Source of the DNA: WVXT01 sp964403285
GTDB taxonomy: Bacteria; UBA6262; WVXT01
Length of the DNA: 11,407 nucleotides
Assembly: GCA_964403285.1 (NCBI GenBank)
Contig: CAYOFG010000047.1
Span: forward strand, 1-11,407
Direction of reading: 5' to 3'
This document shows positions 6,884 through 11,407 of this stretch, in pieces. The first letter of the stretch is position 1. Every line of letters starts with the position of its first letter. Under the pieces are notes generated by a model, which worked only from the letters and a program-made list of their open reading frames with translations, had not been told where the DNA came from and did no database searches. The translations under genes were made by a program, and so were the position numbers.

Positions 6884-7156
6884 ATGGAAAAGAGAAAACC
6901 CTTCACGGCAAAAGAAGCAAAGGAAATTGGAGAAAAGTTAGGGATTAAGTGGGACAAATTTGATGTGGAGCAGTTTCGCGCGGGATTGGATGTAGAACTG
7001 GAGCACGGGACTCGTGACCCAAAAACAAATGTTACCAACGACAATGCTTTGATGACTGGCAAAATCGCTCTCGCGCACCTCAACGAATTTCCTGATTATT
7101 ACACCAGGCTTGAGAAGATGGAAAAAGAAGCCGAAGACTTCTGGGAAAACGAGTAA
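6884..7156 (+). CDS. Small acidic/basic protein, DUF5661-like
   Basis: A 90-residue soluble protein with no membrane segment. It matches my memory of the DUF5661 family: an N-terminal FTAKEAKEIGEKLGIKWDKF helix pair, then FDVEQFRAGLDVELEHGT, a DPKTNVTNDN stretch, and an ALAHLNEFPDYYTRLEKMEKEAE C-terminus. The conserved glutamate/histidine/aspartate residues (ELEHG, TND, HLNEFPDYY) suggest a metal or ligand site, but no function is known to me. A good Shine-Dalgarno, AAAGGAG (6868-6874), is nine bases from the ATG. No own promoter is evident; it may be read through from the MNT-HEPN genes. The gene is bracketed by the 33-bp direct repeats at 6797-6829 and 7163-7195, so it looks like a single-gene cassette. 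Confidence 0.8.
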   Translation: MEKRKPFTAKEAKEIGEKLGIKWDKFDVEQFRAGLDVELEHGTRDPKTNVTNDNALMTGKIALAHLNEFPDYYTRLEKMEKEAEDFWENE

Positions 7157-7162
7157 AAATAA

Positions 7163-7195
7163 AAGAACAATTAAGTATTGTGTCCCCTGAACTCG
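7163..7195. repeat. Arm R4 and second copy of the 33-bp direct repeat
   Basis: The perfect 19-bp R arm is at 7169-7187. The 33-base surrounding sequence equals 6797-6829 except for T-to-C at 7168 and A-to-T at 7188. Same orientation as R3, so R3 and R4 flank the DUF5661-like gene as direct repeats and could delete it by recombination. Confidence 0.85.
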
Positions 7196-7209
7196 TGTCC
7201 GAAAAGTAC

Positions 7210-7239
7210 TTGACTTTGTGTTCAAAATGTTGTTAACAT
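7210..7239 (+). promoter_or_regulatory. Possible promoter of the HTH gene
   Basis: TTGACT (7210-7215) is a good -35 box. With an 18-base spacer, TAACAT (7234-7239) would be a moderate -10 box and would sit on the first GTTAAC site. The placement is plausible rather than strong. Confidence 0.4.
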
Positions 7240-7295
7240 AGGTTAACTGACGCCTATTCTGTTAACCAATGTTAACCAATTGGGAATAGGTTAAC
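7232..7295. promoter_or_regulatory. Phased GTTAAC operator-like array
   Basis: Five exact GTTAAC palindromes start at 7232, 7242, 7261, 7271 and 7290, that is at spacings of 10, 19, 10 and 19 bases, a 29-base unit repeated twice and then half again. The central pair forms a tandem GTTAACCAAT doublet (7261-7280). An outer inverted repeat CCTATTC (7253-7259) / GAATAGG (7284-7290) and a CCAATTGG palindrome (7276-7283) are superimposed. The array lies between the probable -10 region and the ribosome binding site of the HTH gene, so it is most simply an operator for that protein. Confidence 0.65.
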
Positions 7296-7324
7296 ATAAA
7301 TAAATTCAAAATGAGGTGTAAATT

Positions 7325-7549
7325 ATGGAAGAAGAGAAATATCTAACAATTCCTCAATTGGCAAAAATTTTGGGATTAACAAGAATTGCTGTTTATAAGA
7401 AAGTTAAAAAAGGACAAATAAGATCTATAAGGATAGGGAAAAATTTTGCCATCCCTATAGAAGAGGTGGATAAGATTTCAGGTAAAACGTCAAGAGAAGA
7501 AGATAAAAAAATAATCGAAATAACAAAATTCGGGGAACACAATACTTAA
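7325..7549 (+). CDS. Excisionase/MerR-like helix-turn-helix protein, C-terminus altered
   Basis: A 74-residue DNA-binding protein. YLTIPQLAKILGLTRIAVYKKVKKGQIRSIRIGKNFAIP (about 6-44) is the HTH_17/excisionase-type helix-turn-helix with its small wing. GAGGTG (7313-7318), six bases from the ATG, supports the start. The promoter region holds five phased GTTAAC sites, suggesting autoregulation. In similar proteins I recall, a charged helical tail follows the ISGK..REEDKKI segment and the gene often precedes a toxin-type partner such as a Fic/Doc protein. Here the frame runs into repeat arm L5, which supplies the last residues (Gly-Glu-His-Asn-Thr) and the stop. It may therefore be a truncated antitoxin-like regulator whose partner has been lost; that part is inference. 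Confidence 0.75.
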   Translation: MEEEKYLTIPQLAKILGLTRIAVYKKVKKGQIRSIRIGKNFAIPIEEVDKISGKTSREEDKKIIEITKFGEHNT

Positions 7550-7551
7550 TT
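7532..7551. repeat. Arm L5
   Basis: This is the L arm with one inserted A (GGGGAACACAATACTTAATT). It is preceded by AAATTC, as is arm L2. Its reading frame ends the HTH gene with the same His-Asn-Thr-stop as the HAD gene at arm L1. No matching R arm is found downstream in the window. Confidence 0.85.
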
Positions 7552-7613
7552 CCTTGTATTACAGCAATTTCACACAATCTTCATAAAGTACTTTAAATTA
7601 GCATACATAAAAA

Positions 7614-7996
7614 ATGGACATAATAATCAGAACAGAAAATCAGAAAGATTACGTCAATATTGGAGAAATAAATAATTTGGCTTTCAAACAAGGAAATGAA
7701 GCCTCTCCCTTGCTCCTATGTGTGTTCACCCAGATTATCAAAGAAAAGGTATTGGCAGTAAACTTGTTAAAGAAGGACTAAAACGTGCCAGGGAAAAAGG
7801 GTATCGTTCGGTCATCGTTATAGGGCATCCTGAATATTATCCGAGATTTGGATTTAGCAAGGCAAGCAAGTTTGATATCAAAGCCCCTTTCGATGTTCCC
7901 GATAATGCATTTATGGCGCTGGAGTTAGTAGAAAACGCCCTGGAGAATGTAAAGGGAATTGTTGAATATCCAAAACCTTTTCTTGAAACACCATGA
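7614..7996 (+). pseudogene. GNAT-family N-acetyltransferase, internally deleted and frameshifted
   Basis: The frame from ATG 7614 encodes an acetyltransferase N-terminus (MDIIIRTENQKDY, then a helix ending NNLAFKQGNEAS) up to about 7705. Homology then continues in another frame: LAPM at about 7709-7720 and VHPDYQRKGIGSKLVKEG, the acetyl-CoA-binding Q/R-x-x-G-x-G/A motif, followed by GHPEYYPRFGF and KAPFDVPDNAFMALEL, which are hallmarks of YhbS-like acetyltransferases. The conserved beta-strand region between these parts, about 40-45 residues, is missing. Only about 127 residues remain of the usual 165-175. An ATG at 7718 opens the 3' part alone but lacks half the fold. I judge the gene inactive; an assembly collapse is the alternative explanation. 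Confidence 0.75.
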
Positions 7997-8015
7997 AAAT
8001 AGAGGGATATGAGAT

Positions 8016-8432
8016 ATGAAACAGAAACTGATTTATATTACTGATGCGGATAAGAAACGGTTAAAACAATTAATAAGAGAAGCCAGAGCTTATGGTAGTG
8101 AACGGGAAATATGTCTGGAGAGATTAGAGGGAGAGTTGAAGCGCGGTAAGGTAGTTAAAGCAAAGGAAATTCCTAAAGATGTAATTACAATGAATTCCAA
8201 AGTTCGTCTCAAGGATCTAAATACTCAGGAAGAAATGATTTATTGGTTAGTCTTTCCCGGCGACGCCGATCCTGACCAGAACAAAATTTCAATTTTAGCG
8301 CCAATTGGAACCGCATTAATCGGATATCGGGTCGGAGATATTATCGAATGGAAAGTTCCGGCAGGACTCAGAAAGTTGAAAGTTCTGGAAGTGCTTTATC
8401 AGCCCGAAGCCGCCGGCGATTACCATTTATAA
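8016..8432 (+). CDS. rnk: Rnk/GreA-like regulator (nucleoside diphosphate kinase regulator)
   Basis: A 138-residue protein, the length of Rnk. The N-terminal 50 residues form a short charged helical segment (ITDADKKRLKQLIREARAYG, then ICLERLEGELKRG). The rest is the GreA/GreB C-terminal domain: VITMNSKVRLKDL, the EEMIYWLVFPGDADPDQNK strand pair, and ISILAPIGTALIGYRVGDI. Rnk binds RNA polymerase near the secondary channel but, with its short coiled coil, does not stimulate transcript cleavage; its older description is regulation of nucleoside diphosphate kinase. The gene starts 19 bases after the acetyltransferase remnant and has AGAGGGA (8000-8006) nine bases before the ATG. The gene looks intact. 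Confidence 0.88.
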   Translation: MKQKLIYITDADKKRLKQLIREARAYGSEREICLERLEGELKRGKVVKAKEIPKDVITMNSKVRLKDLNTQEEMIYWLVFPGDADPDQNKISILAPIGTALIGYRVGDIIEWKVPAGLRKLKVLEVLYQPEAAGDYHL

Positions 8433-8673
8433 TCATCGACATACTTTCTGTTATTACACCAATCAACCTGATTATTTTAGGTTACTGGGCATTTTCAGGC
8501 ACAAAGGAACAAAAGAAAAAAGAAGCAAGAATGGATAAACAAGGTAAAAAGATTTACTTTCGCAGTTTTGGCTGATTGTATGTGCAAGTTTCGCACGATG
8601 ATATTGGAAGTGTTAAAGAAGATAAATGATTTGGTATGAGCGGAGTAAGTAAAATCGAACTCATTGATCTAGA

Positions 8674-9450
8674 ATGGAGAAAATAAGCGTGAAACAATGG
8701 TACGAATCGTTATTTGAGAACTACGCCCGGAAATACGATAAAGAGGTTTTTGTGCAAGGAACTATCGGCGAATGCGATTTCATTGAGCAGGAGATAAATC
8801 ACGATAAATCCTTGAAGATTATTGATATCGGCTGTGGCACCGGCCGTCATTCTATTGAGCTGGTAAAAAGAGGTTATCAAATTACGGGAATCGATCTATC
8901 GGAGTCACAGCTAAAAAGGGCGAGGGAAAAAGCAAAAGAGCAAGGGGTAGAAATTGACTTTCAGAAACATGACGCGAGAAACCTCCCTTTCGAAGGCGAA
9001 TTTGATCTGGCAATTATGCTATGCGAAGGCGGGTTTTCTCTTATGGAAACAGATGAGATGAACTTTGAGATCCTCAAGAACGCAACAAAAGCGCTTAAAA
9101 GTAAAGGCAAGCTTATTTTCACCACATTAAACGGATTGTTCCCGCTGTTTCATTCTGTCAATGAATTCTATAAGTCGGCGCAGAAAGAAGGCCAGTCCCA
9201 GTGTAAGGAGTGCTCCTTTGATCTGATGACTTTCCGTGATTATAATACTGTTGTGTTTGAAGATGATTTAGGCAATAAAAAAGAACTAAAATGCAATGAG
9301 CGTTATTATGTGCCCAGTGAAATAACCTGGCTTTTGAAAACGCTTGGGTATAAAAAAATAGATATTTTTGGAGCGAAGCTGGGAGCGTACTCAAGGAAAG
9401 ATAAATTGACTCCGGAAGATTTTGAAATGCTTGTTGTCACGGAAAAATAG
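8674..9450 (+). CDS. Class I SAM-dependent methyltransferase
   Basis: A 258-residue soluble Rossmann-fold methyltransferase. Motif I, LKIIDIGCGTGRHSIEL, is at about 47-63, the acidic end of strand 2 is GIDLSESQ at 72-79, and motif IV is the FDLAIMLCEGGFSLM region at 110-124, followed by a KALKSKGKLIFTT post-motif. The N-terminal WYESLFENYARKYDKEVF and the C-terminal YYVPSEITWLLKTLGYKKIDIFGA are typical of small-molecule methyltransferases of the Methyltransf_25/11 type; the substrate cannot be named. The ATG at 8674 has no clear Shine-Dalgarno; GTG at 8689, nine bases after GGAG (8676-8679), is a good alternative start that would drop five residues. It stands alone between an uncharacterised stretch and a hairpin with a T-rich tail. 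Confidence 0.88.
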   Translation: MEKISVKQWYESLFENYARKYDKEVFVQGTIGECDFIEQEINHDKSLKIIDIGCGTGRHSIELVKRGYQITGIDLSESQLKRAREKAKEQGVEIDFQKHDARNLPFEGEFDLAIMLCEGGFSLMETDEMNFEILKNATKALKSKGKLIFTTLNGLFPLFHSVNEFYKSAQKEGQSQCKECSFDLMTFRDYNTVVFEDDLGNKKELKCNERYYVPSEITWLLKTLGYKKIDIFGAKLGAYSRKDKLTPEDFEMLVVTEK

Positions 9451-9523
9451 TCGTCTGAAATGAACGCTAAAAAATCAAACACCTTTTAAAAATTTGTTGG
9501 CCGCCGCAGCAATATAAAAAGGA

Positions 9524-9566
9524 CCCCTCGACTTCGCTCGGGGCGTGTTTTCTCTTTTTCTTTTTT
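9524..9566 (+). terminator. Hairpin with T-rich tail, terminator-like
   Basis: CCCTCGA pairs with TCGGGG (one bulged T) around the loop CTTCGC at 9525-9543, and 9547-9566 is strongly T-rich. It lies 74 bases after the methyltransferase stop and could end that transcript. The CCTCGACTTCGCTCGGGG core also resembles a dispersed repeat seen in many bacterial genomes, so it may be a repeat in addition. Confidence 0.55.
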
Positions 9567-9586
9567 GAAAAGGAACAAAAAATACG

Positions 9587-9787
9587 ATGCCTGAAAAATC
9601 AAGGACTTATGAAAAAGCGGCACCGAGAGTCTATATCCGAACTTTCGGCTGTCAGATGAATGATGCGGATTCGGAGGTTATGGAGAGGCTTCTGGAAAGG
9701 GAAGGAGTAGCTGGTAGGGCGCACCCCAGAGATTGGCCTGGAAAAGATGATTATTATGAATACAAGCAATCCTGTACACCCACTTAG
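9587..9787 (+). pseudogene. miaB: Truncated 5' fragment of miaB
   Basis: The first 40 codons are an N-terminal MiaB/methylthiotransferase sequence: RVYIRTFGCQMNDADSEVMERLLEREG, with the first cluster-ligating Cys at 22. MiaB adds the 2-methylthio group to i6A37 of tRNA and is about 440 residues long. From about base 9707 the sequence no longer resembles MiaB (VAGRAHPRDWPGKDDY) and stops at 9787; the radical SAM CxxxCxxC core and the TRAM domain are absent. The other two cysteines of the N-terminal domain are missing too. AAAAGGAA at 9567-9574 upstream of the ATG is a fair Shine-Dalgarno, so the fragment retains a translation start. The abrupt end marks a recombination breakpoint next to the following gene, or an assembly join. 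Confidence 0.75.
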
Positions 9788-11407
9788 GTCTCAAGCAAAG
9801 GTATTACTATCCAGTGTATTTGGCCCCTATGCACAAGACGATGAGTATGGAAGCCGAAAGATTAACCCGATGGAACTTTATCATAACCAGGTTACTCGGG
9901 TACAAGGCCCTTTTTCTCTTCGCATGTTCCATCGTTCATTTGGGTTGATGTTACTTCAGGAAAACATGGATGCGCCTTGCACGCTTTTAGATTTTCCTAC
10001 CCTCGACCGTTTTACCAATGAAATCCAAAGCCATTCTTACGATATTGTTGGTATTAGTTCAATTATTCCCAATGTCGGAAAGGTAAAAAAGATGTGCAAG
10101 ATGGCACGTAAATATTTGCCTAATGCAACGATTGTTGTGGGCGGGCATATTGCCAGTATGCCAGATCTTCATAACATCATTGATGCGGATTATATTGTCA
10201 AAGGAGACGGTGTCAGTTGGTTTCGAAGGTTCCTGGGACAGGATGAAAACGCTCCAGTAAGACATCCAATAGTTCTTTCTGCATTTGGAGGCCGTATTTT
10301 AGGCGTACCTCTTTCAAAAAGGAATACAGCCGCGATTTTGATGCCATCGGTAGGATGTCCGGTGGGCTGTAATTTTTGTTCCACTTCCACTCTATTTGGC
10401 GGTAAGGGAAAATTCATAAACTTTTATAAAACCGGAGATTCTCTTTTTTCCGTTATGTGTCAGATTGAAAAGAGCCTCAAGGTGCGTTCCTTCTTCGTCC
10501 TTGATGAGAATTTTCTTCTACATCAAAAAAGGGCATTAAGGTTGTTGGAATTAATGGAACAGCACAATAAGAGTTGGTCTTTGTACATTTTCAGTTCTGC
10601 CCAGGCATTGAAGCTTTATACAACCGAACAGCTGGTGAGCTTGGGAATTTCCTGGGTATGGATGGGACTGGAAGGTGAAAACAGTCAGTATGCAAAGCTT
10701 AAAGGGATCGATACCCACTCGTTTGTACGAGATCTACAATCACATGGCATTTGCGTTATGGGGTCAACAATTATCGGTTTAGAAAACCATACCCCTAAAA
10801 ACATCGATCAGGTTATAGACTGGGCCATCAGCCATAATACGGACTTTCACCAATTCATGTTGTACATCCCAATTCCCGGCACGGCTCTTTATGAACAACT
10901 CTTGAAGGAAGAAAGTATTTTGTCTGAAGAAGAATGTCCCATTGCAGATGTACACGGTCAATACTGCTTTAATTATCATCACAAGCATATTTGTGAGGGC
11001 CAGGAAACCGAATTTCTTCTTAGAGCCTTTCATCGTGACTTCGAGATAAATGGTCCCAGCATTGCCCGAATGATCCGAACCATGCTAAGGGGATGGAAAA
11101 GATACAAGAACCATCCGAATCCATGTATCCGCAATCGCTTTGAATGGGAATTTAAAAAATCCTCAGTTTATTATGCAGGAGCGGTTTGGGCGATGAAAAA
11201 ATGGTACAGGAAAAATGGACCTATGTTGGAGAAAACCACATCACTTCTGCAGGATTTATACGGGGAGTTGGGTTGGAAAGCCAGGACAATGGTTTCACTG
11301 TTGGGTAGAGTAATGTACTTTACCATGAAAAGAGAAGCAGAAAAACTTGCCAATGGTTGGGTTTATGAGCCGTCTACGATTTACGAAAAAAACGCCAAAG
11401 CGCTGAA
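9756..11407 (+). CDS. B12-binding-type radical SAM protein, 3' end outside window
   Basis: The frame is open for 550 codons to the last base, so the gene is incomplete. Residues about 90-160 look like a cobalamin-binding (B12-binding) Rossmann domain: SYDIVGISSIIPNVGKVKK, then TIVVGGHIASM and YIVKGDG. The radical SAM cluster motif CPVGCNFC follows at Cys201, Cys205 and Cys208. VLDENFLL, the GISWVWMGLEGE segment and MLYIPIPGTALYEQL are later blocks of the radical SAM barrel in this class. The domain order is that of class B radical SAM methyltransferases and related enzymes; the reaction is not identifiable. ATG 9756 lies nine bases after GGAAAAG (9740-9746); ATG 9747 in the same frame is possible. 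The in-frame stop at 9708-9710 limits the upstream extension. Its start lies inside the aberrant tail of the miaB fragment. Confidence 0.85.
   Translation, partial: MNTSNPVHPLRSQAKVLLSSVFGPYAQDDEYGSRKINPMELYHNQVTRVQGPFSLRMFHRSFGLMLLQENMDAPCTLLDFPTLDRFTNEIQSHSYDIVGISSIIPNVGKVKKMCKMARKYLPNATIVVGGHIASMPDLHNIIDADYIVKGDGVSWFRRFLGQDENAPVRHPIVLSAFGGRILGVPLSKRNTAAILMPSVGCPVGCNFCSTSTLFGGKGKFINFYKTGDSLFSVMCQIEKSLKVRSFFVLDENFLLHQKRALRLLELMEQHNKSWSLYIFSSAQALKLYTTEQLVSLGISWVWMGLEGENSQYAKLKGIDTHSFVRDLQSHGICVMGSTIIGLENHTPKNIDQVIDWAISHNTDFHQFMLYIPIPGTALYEQLLKEESILSEEECPIADVHGQYCFNYHHKHICEGQETEFLLRAFHRDFEINGPSIARMIRTMLRGWKRYKNHPNPCIRNRFEWEFKKSSVYYAGAVWAMKKWYRKNGPMLEKTTSLLQDLYGELGWKARTMVSLLGRVMYFTMKREAEKLANGWVYEPSTIYEKNAKAL

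Noticed and set aside
7232..7295. CRISPR array
   Set aside because: The repeated unit is only 6 bp, with spacings of 10 and 19 bp and no long conserved repeat or cas genes; an operator-like array fits better.
7718..7996. Intact 92-residue acetyltransferase from ATG 7718
   Set aside because: It contains only the C-terminal half of the GNAT fold, and matching N-terminal sequence is found just upstream in another frame, so a broken gene is the better reading.
8348..8575. 75-codon frame overlapping rnk
   Set aside because: Its first half is out-of-frame rnk sequence and no ribosome binding site or start is visible; only the 3' part is noted as a possible remnant.
8582..8596. Small hairpin GTGC-loop-GCAC
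   Set aside because: Only four base pairs with no T-run or conserved context; likely chance.

Overview
The window looks like a chromosomal segment of an uncultured bacterium with AT-leaning DNA. Housekeeping genes are ordinary bacterial types (RlmN, MiaB, Rnk, an ABC-2 exporter). Taxon cannot be fixed from the sequence. The dispersed GGGGACACAATACTTAATT repeat and the wHTH-nucleotidyltransferase/HEPN pair suggest a candidate-phylum lineage such as Omnitrophota, but this is an impression from memory, not a search result.

Left part (1-5713), stable and operon-like, all on the + strand: the 3' part of a BaiN/HI0933-type flavoprotein, an MFS transporter, rlmN, a HAD-family phosphatase overlapping rlmN by four bases, then a two-gene DrrA/DrrB-like ABC exporter. 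A 67-bp imperfect palindrome made of two inverted repeat arms separates the HAD gene from the exporter.

Middle part (5714-7551), repeat-delimited small modules: arms of one 19-bp repeat (L = GGGGACACAATACTTAATT, R = its reverse complement) sit at every module boundary. The modules are (a) an autoregulated-looking wHTH-nucleotidyltransferase plus HEPN pair of MntA/HepT type, with a consensus sigma-70 promoter overlapped by a tandem operator; (b) a DUF5661-type small protein gene; (c) an excisionase-like HTH gene preceded by five GTTAAC sites at 10/19/10/19-bp spacing. Module (a) is bracketed by L and R arms and also by a 26-bp direct duplication that copies the end of the ABC permease gene. 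Module (b) is bracketed by a 33-bp direct repeat. Three of the genes here and upstream take their stop codon from a repeat arm. Together this resembles an integrase-less cassette array spread by a REP/REPIN-like repeat; no transposase is present in the window.

Right part (7552-11407), rearranged: an acetyltransferase gene with an internal frameshifting deletion, an intact rnk-like gene, a class I SAM methyltransferase, a hairpin with a T-rich tail, a miaB gene cut off after about 40 codons, and, starting inside the miaB remnant's aberrant tail, a long cobalamin-binding-type radical SAM gene that runs off the window. The most interesting system is the MNT-HEPN module: the nucleotidyltransferase motif GSX10DXD is intact, while the HEPN partner has RX4YXY instead of RX4HXY.
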